NCBI GenBank assembly: GCA_947503965.1
Contig: CANNFU010000004.1
Span: forward strand, 248,001 to 312,000
Direction of reading: 5' to 3'
Origin: an uncultured Paracoccaceae bacterium
GTDB lineage: Bacteria; Pseudomonadota; Alphaproteobacteria; Rhodobacterales; Rhodobacteraceae
DNA length: 64,000 bases
Shown here piece after piece: positions 19,233 through 28,414 of this stretch (positions within the stretch are counted from its first letter, which is position 1; each line of letters opens with the position of its first letter). Under the pieces are notes generated by a model. It was not told where the DNA came from. It worked only from the letters and a program-made list of their open reading frames with translations, and made no database searches. Position numbers and translations under genes: made by a program.

Positions 19233-20300
19233 TTGGGCTTGTCCACCGCAAAGCTATCTGCCAGGGAGGCGCGCCGTCGTGTGACGATCAACGACGTCGC
19301 TGAGGCGCTTGGTTTGACCAAGTCGACGGTCTCGCGGGCAATGAATGGCTACGCGGATATCTCCGAAGCGACCCAGTTACGGGTCCGGCGGATGGCCAAG
19401 ACGATGAACTACCTGCCGCTGAGCCATGCGCAGGCAATCAAAACAGGTCGCACCCGGTCGTTGGGGCTGGTGTTGCAGTTGTCAGATCACGACGCGCAGC
19501 GTCCATTTCTTGCGGAATTCCTGGCAGGGCTGTCCGCCGGAGCGAGCTCCGAGAGCTGGACCTTGACCGTTGCCGCATCCGACAGTCACGACGATATGAT
19601 CCAGATGTTCCAATCGCTGTTGCGGGACGGAAAAGCCGATGGGTTTGTTCTGCCGCGAACGATGAATGATGATCCCAGGGTCAAACTGCTTCGTGAGGCG
19701 CATGTGCCGTTCGTGATGTATGGACGGCAAGACAACTCGGAAGGCTGCGCCTGGTTCGATATTCTTGGTGAAGACGCGATGCGCGATGCGGTACTGCATC
19801 TTGTATCGCTTGGTCATAAGCGGATCGGGTTTGTGAATGGCGGTATGCAATACAATTATGCACCCCTGCGCTACGCCGGATTTCTTGAAGGGATGGCGCA
19901 GGCGGGGCTGACGGTTGATCCGGATCTGGTCACCGAAGGTGCCGTGACGATCGAAGATGGCAAAAGGGTCGGATCCTTGCTGCTGGATCATCCCGTTCCA
20001 CCGACAGCCGTTGTCTGCGCAGTGGATTTCGCGGCCCTTGGTATTTACCGCGCCGCAGCGGTGCGGGGCCTGTCCATTCCACGGGATCTGTCTGTCATCG
20101 CTTATGACGGGATCCCCGAAGGTGTTCATGCGCAACCGCCACTGACCACATTCGCAGTGGACACCCGCGACGCCGGCATGCGGCTCGCGACCTTGTTGAT
20201 TCGGCGTATTCGGGGCGAAGACCCGGTCAATTTGCGCGAAACCGCAAAGGCCACTTTTGTTGACCGCGGGTCCACAGGGCCCGCCACCACTCGACCTTAA
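19233..20300 (+). CDS. LacI-family transcriptional regulator
   Basis: About 355 residues. N-terminal helix-turn-helix INDVAEALGLTKSTVSRAM with hinge region, then a periplasmic-binding-protein-like sensor domain (LGLVLQLSDHDAQRPFLAE, LGHKRIGFVNG, PRDLSVIAYDGIPEG). Probably represses the downstream ABC operon until its sugar ligand binds. A TTG start at 19233 is proposed because GGGGAG lies seven bases upstream; the earlier TTG at 19185 would place the start on the operator. The gap to the binding-protein gene is only 31 bases, indicating one operon. Confidence 0.9.
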   Translation: MGLSTAKLSAREARRRVTINDVAEALGLTKSTVSRAMNGYADISEATQLRVRRMAKTMNYLPLSHAQAIKTGRTRSLGLVLQLSDHDAQRPFLAEFLAGLSAGASSESWTLTVAASDSHDDMIQMFQSLLRDGKADGFVLPRTMNDDPRVKLLREAHVPFVMYGRQDNSEGCAWFDILGEDAMRDAVLHLVSLGHKRIGFVNGGMQYNYAPLRYAGFLEGMAQAGLTVDPDLVTEGAVTIEDGKRVGSLLLDHPVPPTAVVCAVDFAALGIYRAAAVRGLSIPRDLSVIAYDGIPEGVHAQPPLTTFAVDTRDAGMRLATLLIRRIRGEDPVNLRETAKATFVDRGSTGPATTRP

Positions 20301-20331
20301 CCACACCACCAGTCTCAACGGGAGGAAGACT

Positions 20332-21684
20332 ATGAAACTGAAAACAAGAGCACTCATGCGTACCGGAGCAGCAACAGCACTGATACTCGGCGCATTGGCA
20401 GCGCAGGCGGAGGAGCTACGGTTCTGGACAACAGAAGAGCAGCCCGAAAGGCTGGCCCGTCAGGAAGAAATGGCCGCGGCCTTTGCGGCCAGCACAGGTC
20501 ACACGGTGCAGGTCATCCCAGTATCCGAAAACGATCTGGGCACCCGCGCCACGGCGGCCTTTGCTGCTGGCGATCTGCCCGACGTGATCTATCACACGCT
20601 GCAATATGCGGCGCCCTGGGCTGAAGCCGGTATTCTGGACACAGATTCCGCAACAGACGTGATCGAGGCTCTGGGCGCGGACACCTTCGCGCCAGGTGCC
20701 TTGAACATGGCTGCCGTAGAAGGCGGCTATGCCTCTGTTCCTGTTGATGGTTGGACACAGATGCTGGTATATCGCGCGGATCTGTTTGAGGCCGCTGGCC
20801 TTGAGCCGCCGAACTCTTATGCCAACGTCCTTGCCGCGGTTGATGCCCTCCACAACCCGCCGGAAATGTATGGCTTTGTCGCGGCGACCAAGATCGACGA
20901 AAATTTCATGAGCCAGGTTCTGGAGCATGTCTTCCTTGCCAATGGCGTCTCGCCTGTTGGTCCAGACGGTGTTCAGGCACTGGATGAGGCTGCAACCATC
21001 GAGGTTCTGGAGTTTTACAAAGCCATCGCCGAGGCGTCGCCTCCCGGTGATCTGTATTGGGATCAGTCCCGCAGCCTCTATTTCAGCGGCAATGCGGCAA
21101 TGATCATCTGGTCGCCCTTCATTCTTGACGAACTGGCTGGTCTGCGCGACAGCGCCCCGCCCACGATTAACGACGATCCAACATCGTCTGCTCTGGCGGC
21201 AGCCACTGGCATCGTGACGAACTTCTCTGGTCCATCCAATCCAGATGGTGCGGCATGGGGTGACGTGCGCTACTTCGGTATCACATCAGACGCCTCAACG
21301 GACGCCGCGATGGAGTTCGTGACCTATTCGATGAACGAGGGCTATGGCGCCACGCTTGCGATTGCACCCGAGGGCAAGTTCCCTGTGCGTCGTGGTACGG
21401 CGGACAATCCATCCGCGTTCTCAGAGCTTTGGGCCACGCTTGATGTCGGTGTCGACCGTCGTGCCCCCTTGGGCGAACTGTATGACGCCGCGATGATCGA
21501 AGAGATCGTTGGAGGCCTTGACGTTGCCCAGCGTTGGGGCGTTGAGGACGGCCAGCTGTCTGCGGCTTCCAAGATCATCAACAGCCAAGTGATCAACCGT
21601 CTGGTGCGCGAGTACATCGACGGTGAGCGCGACGCGGCAGCAACTGTAGCTGCGCTTAACGAAGCGATTGCTGCGGTCGAGTAG
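20332..21684 (+). CDS. Sugar ABC transporter substrate-binding protein
   Basis: 450 residues. Signal peptide with a basic start and hydrophobic core, cleaved near LAAQA-EELRFW. Family 1 extracellular solute-binding protein features: TTEEQPERLARQEEM, GDLPDVIYH and the late NGVSPVGPDG region. Delivers a carbohydrate-type ligand to the two permeases encoded next. GGGAGGAAG ribosome site just before the ATG. Ligand identity is unknown; the GH63-like hydrolase in the same operon points to a glycoside such as a glycosylglycerate or oligosaccharide. Confidence 0.9.
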   Translation: MKLKTRALMRTGAATALILGALAAQAEELRFWTTEEQPERLARQEEMAAAFAASTGHTVQVIPVSENDLGTRATAAFAAGDLPDVIYHTLQYAAPWAEAGILDTDSATDVIEALGADTFAPGALNMAAVEGGYASVPVDGWTQMLVYRADLFEAAGLEPPNSYANVLAAVDALHNPPEMYGFVAATKIDENFMSQVLEHVFLANGVSPVGPDGVQALDEAATIEVLEFYKAIAEASPPGDLYWDQSRSLYFSGNAAMIIWSPFILDELAGLRDSAPPTINDDPTSSALAAATGIVTNFSGPSNPDGAAWGDVRYFGITSDASTDAAMEFVTYSMNEGYGATLAIAPEGKFPVRRGTADNPSAFSELWATLDVGVDRRAPLGELYDAAMIEEIVGGLDVAQRWGVEDGQLSAASKIINSQVINRLVREYIDGERDAAATVAALNEAIAAVE

Positions 21685-21760
21685 TCAGCAGCACTCTGTG
21701 GGGCGCAGCATAAGTTGCGCCTCATACCCCTCACACCCCAATTCTGGAGCGTAGAAGCGA

Positions 21761-23005
21761 ATGGTCGACGCACAGCCACCGTCCGGCACGGGTCCTTTGG
21801 GCAAACGCGAGGCACGCCTTGCGTGGCGTCTCTTGGCGCCGACCATTTCGGCCGTGGCGCTGGTCGTGATCCTACCGCTGCTTGCGATCTTCTGGATCTC
21901 TGTCAAACCCGTCCAACTGTCCGACCTGCGTGCACCCGAAGTTGTGCTGCGCGAAGACTTGCGTGGCAGCCCCGAAGCACCGGGAGACGAAGCCACACTG
22001 CGCTACCGGTTAAGAAATTCGTCTCAAGACCAGCCAATTGTGAATGTCTCGATCGAGGACGTGATCCCCGAGGGCTTGGAAGTTCTCTTGGTGGACGAAC
22101 GCTGCACGCTGTCGGGCCGCGATCTGCGATGCGAGTTTGGTGATTGGGAGCCGGGTTTTCGCGAAACACTGACCTTCCCGGTGACGGTCTCTCAGGTCTA
22201 TTTCGACAATGATATCCGCCCACAAGACAGCGAGGCGTTAGTCGATGGCCGCTCGTCAAATGTTCTCACAAACAGCACCTTCACCTTGGACAACTTCAAG
22301 CGCATCTTTAATGGCGATGAGTTCTTCGAGGTGCTTTGGATCACGCTTTTCTATACGGTCTTCGGTACGATCGGCGCGCTGCTGGTGGGACTTTTTGCGG
22401 CCTTGTTGCTCAACAAATCCTTCAAAGGACAGGGCATTTTACGCGGGCTCTATTTGTTCCCCTATGTCTCACCAGTCATTGCGGTCGCCTTCGCCTGGCT
22501 GATCCTGTTTGACCCATTCTCGGGGTCTGCCAACGCCCTGCTGGTTCAGATGGGCGTCACGGATGAGGCCATCAATTTCTTTGGCGAACGGCCATTGGCA
22601 CTGATCATGGTGACAATCTTTGAAATCTGGCGCTACTTCCCGCTGTCGTTCCTGTTCATCCTCGCGCGGATGCAGAGCATCGACACGGACATGTATGAGG
22701 CCGCTGACATGGATGGGGCATCGCCCTTCCAGCAATTTTGGGCCCTGAGTGTGCCGCAGCTTCTGGGCATTCTCAGCGTCCTGTTCCTGTTGCGCTTTAT
22801 TTGGACGTTCAACAAGTTCGACGACATCTTCCTGCTCACCGGCGGGAACGCTGGAACCCGCACACTGACCGTCAATGTCTATGAACAGGCCTTTGCGATT
22901 TCCAACATTGGCGCGGGGGCCGCCGTGGCCGTGGTTATCTTTGGCTGCCTTCTGACGTTCTCGTTGTTTTTCCTAAAATTCATCAGCCGGGAGGAAGGCC
23001 TATGA
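21761..23005 (+). CDS. ABC transporter permease (MalF-type) with periplasmic DUF11-like insertion
   Basis: 414 residues, much longer than the usual 290-310 for this permease type. TM1 (LLAPTISAVALVVILPLLAI) is followed by about 115 extra residues before the normal FKRIFNGDEFFEVLWITLFY segment. The insert contains RYRLRNSSQ, VNVSIEDVIPEGLEVL, a Cys pair (RCTLSGRDLRC) and WEPGFRETLTFPVTV, which reads like a DUF11/Ig-type beta domain. The remaining five helices and the EAA-type coupling loop (YEAADMDGASPFQQFWALSV) are normal. The insert should face the periplasm and may dock the binding protein, as the MalF P2 loop does. ATGA overlap with the next permease. Confidence 0.88.
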   Translation: MVDAQPPSGTGPLGKREARLAWRLLAPTISAVALVVILPLLAIFWISVKPVQLSDLRAPEVVLREDLRGSPEAPGDEATLRYRLRNSSQDQPIVNVSIEDVIPEGLEVLLVDERCTLSGRDLRCEFGDWEPGFRETLTFPVTVSQVYFDNDIRPQDSEALVDGRSSNVLTNSTFTLDNFKRIFNGDEFFEVLWITLFYTVFGTIGALLVGLFAALLLNKSFKGQGILRGLYLFPYVSPVIAVAFAWLILFDPFSGSANALLVQMGVTDEAINFFGERPLALIMVTIFEIWRYFPLSFLFILARMQSIDTDMYEAADMDGASPFQQFWALSVPQLLGILSVLFLLRFIWTFNKFDDIFLLTGGNAGTRTLTVNVYEQAFAISNIGAGAAVAVVIFGCLLTFSLFFLKFISREEGL

Positions 23006-24210
23006 TCCGTCATGGATATGTCACCGGCCCCGCATTGGGCGGGCTCTGGCTCATCGTGCTTTCGGTAACGGTTGCCGTGGCCATGTCGTTTGGCACCGGA
23101 GAAGCCTTCCGCCCCAGCGTGATGCTGTCGCTGTTGTGGGGTGCGGTTGCGGGAGGCGTGATGGTAGCCCTGGGTCGAAGCCCAACAGTCCAAGCGGGGA
23201 TATTTATTGGTTCAATGGTGGGACTGCTATCGGGCATCGGCCCAATGCTTGTCGGGCCGGACACCAGCGGATTTGCTTCGGTCTTCGGGGCAATCCTTTT
23301 GAGCGCATCATTCGTGGTCTCCCTCACTCCGATCTTGAAGGAGGTCGTTCCGGGTGCATTGAATCGTCACGAATTCGAAGGGGCGGTGATCCGGTTTTTG
23401 ACCGGTTTTGGCTATATCTTTTTCACCGCAATCGTGTTGATCCCCTTCTACGTCATGGTGATGACGAGCCTGAAGAACCAATCCGAACTGATCCAGAACC
23501 CGCTCGACTTCTCTATTGATCTGTCAAAAGGGGCGGAGCTGTTCCGATCCTATGATGAGCTCTTCACCCAGTTCAATTTTGGCACTTACCTGTTCAATTC
23601 GTTTTCGATCTCGGTGCTAACGGTCTTCATCACGCTGGCCTTTGCGATCCCCGGCGCCTATGCCGTTGCGCGGCTGAGGTTCCGTGGGCGGGCGGCCTTT
23701 TCGCGCTCGATCCTGTTGATCTACATGGTGCCGATGATCGTGCTGGCCCTGCCGATCTACATCGCCTTCTCGATGACAGGTTTGCGCAATTCGTTCTGGG
23801 GTATCGTGATGATTTACCCGGTCACAACGATCCCCGTGGCGCTCTACATGCTGCAGGGTTATTTCCGCGGCCTTCCGGGAGAGGTCGAAGAGGCGGGCCT
23901 TATGGACGGGCTGTCGCGTCTGGCGGTGATTTGGAAGATTACATTGCCCTTGTCGCTGCCGGCGCTGGCGTCGGTTTCGCTCTACGTCTTCATGATCGCC
24001 TGGAACGAATTCCTGCTCGCTTTCATGCTGCTGGATGATCCATCGAAATTCACGCTGACGCGGGGGATTGCCTCGCTCAACTCCTCGGAAATTCCACGCC
24101 AACACCTGATGGCCGGCTCTGTAATCGCAACAGTGCCGATCATGGCCCTATTCCTTGGGTTGGAACGCTTCATGACGAAAGGTCTGACCGCCGGGTCAGT
24201 AAAGGGATGA
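23002..24210 (+). CDS. ABC transporter permease (MalG-type) with extended N-terminus
   Basis: 402 residues; the last about 280 match a MalG-like permease (GYIFFTAIVLIPFYVMVMTSLKNQ, EAA loop with EEAGLMDGLSRLAVIWKIT). The first about 115 residues add three to four hydrophobic segments (GGLWLIVLSVTVAVAMSF, VMLSLLWGAVAGGVMVAL, AGIFIGSMVGLLSGIGPML, GAILLSASFVVSLTPIL) not found in standard members. Overlaps the preceding permease by ATGA, so translation is coupled. Extra helices may interact with the unusual partner permease. Confidence 0.9.
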   Translation: MIRHGYVTGPALGGLWLIVLSVTVAVAMSFGTGEAFRPSVMLSLLWGAVAGGVMVALGRSPTVQAGIFIGSMVGLLSGIGPMLVGPDTSGFASVFGAILLSASFVVSLTPILKEVVPGALNRHEFEGAVIRFLTGFGYIFFTAIVLIPFYVMVMTSLKNQSELIQNPLDFSIDLSKGAELFRSYDELFTQFNFGTYLFNSFSISVLTVFITLAFAIPGAYAVARLRFRGRAAFSRSILLIYMVPMIVLALPIYIAFSMTGLRNSFWGIVMIYPVTTIPVALYMLQGYFRGLPGEVEEAGLMDGLSRLAVIWKITLPLSLPALASVSLYVFMIAWNEFLLAFMLLDDPSKFTLTRGIASLNSSEIPRQHLMAGSVIATVPIMALFLGLERFMTKGLTAGSVKG

Positions 24211-24211
24211 T

Positions 24212-25465
24212 ATGAACCTAGATGAACAAGCCCGCGACATCCTGCGCAAGAACGACAAGGGCGGCTATACGCTGCCGACCCATGGCCTTTATCCTTATCA
24301 ATGGAACTGGGACAGCGCCTTTGCCGCTTGGGGGTTCACCACCTTCGACCCGGATCGCGGTTGGACGGAATTGGAAACGCTGCTGTCGGGGCAATGGAAC
24401 GACGGCATGGTGCCTCATATCCTGTTTCATCGCCCTGATCCGGGATATTTTCCCGGGCCGGATGTCTGGCAGGGGCGCGGGCCGATTGCGTCTTCAGGGA
24501 TCAGCCAGCCGCCCGTTGCCGCAAGCTTCATGGCGAAGATGCTAGCCATGGATCCAGCCGGCGAAGCGCGCGCGCGCGCGATGTGGCCAAAGCTGCACGC
24601 CTGGCACCGCTGGTTCATGCAGTGGCGGCTGGATGAAGGCGCGGTCTGCGTGACCCATCCTTGGGAAGCCGGACGCGACAACGCACCCGACTGGGATGGC
24701 GCCATGAAGGCGATCAATGCGGATGACGTGGGCGAGTACACTCGCCGCGACACCAGCCATGTCGATCCTGCCATGCGACCCACGAAATATGACTACGATC
24801 GTTACCTGAAACTGGTCCAAATTGGCGCGTCGGTGAACTGGGATCAGGCCAAACTGCGGGCCATCAACCCGTTCCGCGTGGCCGACCCGACGATGACGTT
24901 TACGCTTCTGCGGGCGCAACGGGACATGGTCGATATGGGTCGCCGCTTTGGCGAAGACGTCTCGGAGATCGAAGATTGGATCAAAGTTCTCGAGGCCGGT
25001 GCGGAGACCCTCTGGAACCCGGACATCCAAGGCTATGACAGCCGCGGCGTCCATGCCGGGACGTTCAATGGGGTGTTGTCCAATGCCTCAGCCCTTTGCT
25101 GGTATGCAGGGTTAAACGATGCGCGCGCCTTACCGGCGATCCGGCGCATGATAGATGCCGCGACCTACGCACTCGCCAGCTTCGATCCCGAGGCGGAGGG
25201 TTTTGAGCCCCTGCGTTATTGGCGTGGTCCTACATGGCCGATCATGAATTACCTGGTGGGGTCAGGCATGGAAGAGCAAGGCATCGACGCCTTGGGTGCG
25301 CGGATCAAGTCCGACACGGCGCTGCTCATGCAACAAAACGGCTTTGCAGAGTACTACAACCCCCATGACGGCACCCCGGCTGGGGGCGGTACCTTTACCT
25401 GGACGGCGGCAGTCTGGCTTGGCTGGGCCGGCCGCAATCTGGAAGACAAACGAGGGGCAGCATAA
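24212..25465 (+). CDS. GH63/MGH1-like intracellular glycoside hydrolase
   Basis: 417 residues, (alpha/alpha)6-barrel glycoside hydrolase related to mannosylglycerate and glucosylglycerate hydrolases and to GH37/GH63 enzymes. Motifs: [16 protein letters not shown] near the N-terminus, [15 protein letters not shown] with the likely acid Asp (about residue 155), [13 protein letters not shown], and the C-terminal [14 protein letters not shown] with the likely base Glu. No signal peptide, so it acts on an imported substrate. It starts two bases after the permease stop. Substrate assignment to a glycosylglycerate is inference from family and operon context. Confidence 0.85.
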   Translation: MNLDEQARDILRKNDKGGYTLPTHGLYPYQWNWDSAFAAWGFTTFDPDRGWTELETLLSGQWNDGMVPHILFHRPDPGYFPGPDVWQGRGPIASSGISQPPVAASFMAKMLAMDPAGEARARAMWPKLHAWHRWFMQWRLDEGAVCVTHPWEAGRDNAPDWDGAMKAINADDVGEYTRRDTSHVDPAMRPTKYDYDRYLKLVQIGASVNWDQAKLRAINPFRVADPTMTFTLLRAQRDMVDMGRRFGEDVSEIEDWIKVLEAGAETLWNPDIQGYDSRGVHAGTFNGVLSNASALCWYAGLNDARALPAIRRMIDAATYALASFDPEAEGFEPLRYWRGPTWPIMNYLVGSGMEEQGIDALGARIKSDTALLMQQNGFAEYYNPHDGTPAGGGTFTWTAAVWLGWAGRNLEDKRGAA

Positions 25466-26481
25466 TGTCATCGATCCAACTCAAGGGTGTCGAAAAGTGG
25501 TTTGGTGCGGCACAAGTCATCAAGGGCGTCGATCTAGAGATCGAAGAAGGTGAGTTTGTGATCTTCGTTGGCCCATCGGGATGCGGAAAGTCCACTTTGC
25601 TACGCATGATCGCGGGGTTAGAGGAAACGTCACGCGGGCAAATCATGATCGGAGATCGGGACGCCACAGCTGAACCGCCCAGCAAGCGCGGCCTTGCGAT
25701 GGTGTTTCAATCCTACGCCCTCTATCCGCACATGTCGGTGCGTGACAACGTTGGTTTCCCGCTAAAATCGGCGGGGCTTCCAAAAGCCGAGGTAGATGCC
25801 AAGGTTGAAGAGGCTGCCCGTGTCCTGAAGCTCGATGACTACATGGGCAGGCGGCCGAAAGATCTGTCCGGGGGACAGCGCCAGCGCGTCGCCATCGGCC
25901 GTTCCATTGTACGCGATCCAACAGCATTCCTTTTTGACGAACCGCTCTCCAATCTGGATGCAGCCCTGCGGGTCGAGATGCGCTACGAGATCGCAAAACT
26001 GCACCAGACACTGAAATCAACGATGATCTATGTCACCCACGATCAGGTTGAGGCGATGACTCTGGCGGATCGGATTGTTGTTCTGGAGTTCGGAAAAATC
26101 GCACAGGTCGGAAGCCCGCGGGAGTTGTATGAAAAACCGGCCAACCTGTTCGTGGCGCAATTCATAGGTTCACCTCGGATGAACGTCATGCCAGCAGCGG
26201 CCGTTCCATCGGTCGGACTGCCCGATCAGGCTGTCTCTGTCGGGATTCGCCCTGAGCATATCGAGTTGGTGGAGGAAGGAGGTGGACATATTCAGGGAAC
26301 CGTCGATGTTTTGGAGTACCTTGGCGCCGATACCTTCGTGATCATTGCTTGCGGCGACGCGGGCCAGATCACGGTGCGCATCACCGGCGACACTGATCTT
26401 GAGCCCGGCACGGCTGTGGGATTGTTGTTCCCGCTCGAAAACCTGCACTTCTTTGGTGCCGATGGGTACGTCACTGGGTGA
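25465..26481 (+). CDS. Sugar ABC transporter ATP-binding protein (MsmK/UgpC type)
   Basis: 338 residues. Walker [13 protein letters not shown] signature [14 protein letters not shown], Walker [12 protein letters not shown], switch [10 protein letters not shown], and a C-terminal TOBE/OB domain ([21 protein letters not shown]). Energises the transporter formed by the preceding permeases. Start overlaps the hydrolase stop (TAATG), completing a six-gene operon from the LacI-type regulator onward. Confidence 0.95.
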   Translation: MSSIQLKGVEKWFGAAQVIKGVDLEIEEGEFVIFVGPSGCGKSTLLRMIAGLEETSRGQIMIGDRDATAEPPSKRGLAMVFQSYALYPHMSVRDNVGFPLKSAGLPKAEVDAKVEEAARVLKLDDYMGRRPKDLSGGQRQRVAIGRSIVRDPTAFLFDEPLSNLDAALRVEMRYEIAKLHQTLKSTMIYVTHDQVEAMTLADRIVVLEFGKIAQVGSPRELYEKPANLFVAQFIGSPRMNVMPAAAVPSVGLPDQAVSVGIRPEHIELVEEGGGHIQGTVDVLEYLGADTFVIIACGDAGQITVRITGDTDLEPGTAVGLLFPLENLHFFGADGYVTG

Positions 26482-26522
26482 AAAGAGTAGCGGAACTCTG
26501 AATGAGCTGCGCTATTGGCGCG

Positions 26523-27251
26523 CTAGCCCCCCTGAAACAGTGCCCCCACACCTGATGGCGACATCTCCAGGCGTGCAACTTCACCCAGATGCCATGCCAG
26601 AACCTGATTGCTCGACAATACGGGTTTGTTAGTTTGCGCCTCGACCGGCTCGATCACATCCAATGTTCGCAAGTTTGTGCAGGATAAGAATACCGCCTCA
26701 CAATCAGGGTTTTGACCAACGTCGATTGCGGCCTGCGTGATCACATCAGGCGGAATGCGCACCACTTTTTCTTCAACTGGCTCATCGAAGCTTGTGAACC
26801 GGGTGACGGTAACACCGGCATCAGCCAAAACCACGCGCAGCCGATCCGAAACGGTTGCGATATAGGGGCTGACCAAGCCGATGCGGGTCACCTTCAACGT
26901 CCTGCATGCTGCAATCAGAGCAGACACAGGCTCAGTTACCGCTGGGGTAGAAACACCGGCTTGAACAAGCGCTGCGATGCGATCTGCGCCGATCTGAGCT
27001 GTGCCGGAGGTGCATCCATATGCGATGGCTGCAAGTTTGGCTCCGACCGGAAACAAGCTGGCGGCCTGCGTCAGCGCGGCGTCCATGGACTGCAGGCTAT
27101 CAGGTGTCACACTCTGTCCAGAAGGGACCCGTGTTACGAGGTATTCGACATCCTGCGGAAGAAGAATGCGCATATCGCGTTCAAGTGTTTCATCCGATTG
27201 CAGGACAATCAGGCCAATCTGCGTGGGGCGATGGTCAGCGGACACAGGCAT
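26523..27251 (-). CDS. Asp/Glu racemase-superfamily protein (EutA/maleate isomerase-like)
   Basis: 242 residues of the Asp/Glu/hydantoin racemase fold. Two catalytic-type cysteines appear in the expected places: YGCTSGTAQIG (about residues 78-88) and FLSCTNLRTLD (about 189-199). The pair is the feature of maleate isomerases, arylmalonate decarboxylase relatives and the hydroxyectoine-cluster protein EutA. The reaction here is not defined. Last gene of a three-gene minus-strand operon; its ATG overlaps the stop of the M24 gene (TAATG). Convergent with the sugar ABC operon. Confidence 0.78.
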   Translation of the reverse strand: MPVSADHRPTQIGLIVLQSDETLERDMRILLPQDVEYLVTRVPSGQSVTPDSLQSMDAALTQAASLFPVGAKLAAIAYGCTSGTAQIGADRIAALVQAGVSTPAVTEPVSALIAACRTLKVTRIGLVSPYIATVSDRLRVVLADAGVTVTRFTSFDEPVEEKVVRIPPDVITQAAIDVGQNPDCEAVFLSCTNLRTLDVIEPVEAQTNKPVLSSNQVLAWHLGEVARLEMSPSGVGALFQGG

Positions 27252-28414
27252 TACAAAGTCCGGATCTGGCGATCTTGCGGGGCGGACAGATATTCCGCGC
27301 CGCCTTCGCGGATCACAATGTTTTCTTCATGCACCATGATCTTGCCACTGGGTAACTTTACCGAAGGTTCCAGCGTCAGCACCATCCCTGGAACCAACGG
27401 AGTGTGATCGACAGCGATAATAGACGGCCATTCGGTCAGTTGCATGCCCAAACCATGCCCAAGACGCCCGGCTTCCATCAGCTGGCCATCCGGGTTGATG
27501 ACTGCATTCATAGCATGGAACAGGTCAGATATCACGGCGCCGGGCTTGGCGGCCTCGCATCCAGCCGCCGCCGCGTCTATCAATTGGCTATGTGCGCTCT
27601 GCACGGCGGCGGAAGGAGGGCCCACGCTATAGTTGCGATCAAAGTCGCAAAAGTACCCGTCCCAGACCAGCCCAGTATCCAGCATCAGCACATCGCCTTT
27701 GACCAGTACCTTGTCCGTCGCTGGCGAAATCACATCGCCGTAGCCATCTTGATCCGCCGCACCGGCAAGGTAAGGCACCCAGTCGGCCCCTTCATCCAAA
27801 CAAAGCACCTGGAAGGATCGAAACACACCCGATAGCGGCACCCCAATTTGGGCAATCTCAGATATGCGATCAAAAGCCCGACCAGCGATCCGCGCTGCGA
27901 ACCTTATTTTGTCAATCTCGGCATCGGACTTTATGATGCGCAAGTGTCGCGTGATGCAGCGGTCAGACGTAAGAACCCGCGTTTCAAGCCGTTCCTCGAG
28001 GGTTTTCAGATCGCTCAGCGGCATACGCACATGGCTTTCCATCTGGTCAGCAATGCCGATCTGACCGCCCGCCGGGGTCACTTCGCGCAGCGCCTCAGCA
28101 AGCAGCCCAATGCCGTCGTCTCCGTAATCAGGCGCTTGCCAAGTTCGGATGTCCTTGATCCAAGTCCGGCCCATCAAATGTGCGCCGATCGATGGAATGA
28201 CCGCGATTGGTGCGCGGTCTACGGGTAGGATGACAAACCACGGGCGGGTCGGGCTTTCCCAAAACCGGGTTAGAAACCCCGTATAATATCGCACCTCTGG
28301 CTCGGTCGTAAGCACAAGTGCCGACAATCCGGCTTCTGCCATAAGGCTTTGTGCGGCCCTCGTGCGCTGCTCGAATTCCCTATCCGGAAAACCACGCAGC
28401 GGGGCGGGCGTCAC
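27251..28414 (-). CDS. M24-family (Xaa-Pro peptidase/ectoine hydrolase-like) metallohydrolase
   Basis: 387 residues with the creatinase N-domain and the pita-bread catalytic domain. Dinuclear metal ligands are visible as MLDTGLVWDGYFCDFDR (two Asp), GHGLGMQLTEWP (His), LTLEPS (Glu) and HEENIVI (Glu). M24 relatives include prolidases, creatinase and the ectoine hydrolase DoeA/EutD. With an ammonia-lyase-like and an EutA-like neighbour, an amide- or ring-opening role on a small amino compound is likely. GTG start overlaps the preceding stop (GTGA). Confidence 0.82.
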   Translation of the reverse strand: MTPAPLRGFPDREFEQRTRAAQSLMAEAGLSALVLTTEPEVRYYTGFLTRFWESPTRPWFVILPVDRAPIAVIPSIGAHLMGRTWIKDIRTWQAPDYGDDGIGLLAEALREVTPAGGQIGIADQMESHVRMPLSDLKTLEERLETRVLTSDRCITRHLRIIKSDAEIDKIRFAARIAGRAFDRISEIAQIGVPLSGVFRSFQVLCLDEGADWVPYLAGAADQDGYGDVISPATDKVLVKGDVLMLDTGLVWDGYFCDFDRNYSVGPPSAAVQSAHSQLIDAAAAGCEAAKPGAVISDLFHAMNAVINPDGQLMEAGRLGHGLGMQLTEWPSIIAVDHTPLVPGMVLTLEPSVKLPSGKIMVHEENIVIREGGAEYLSAPQDRQIRTL

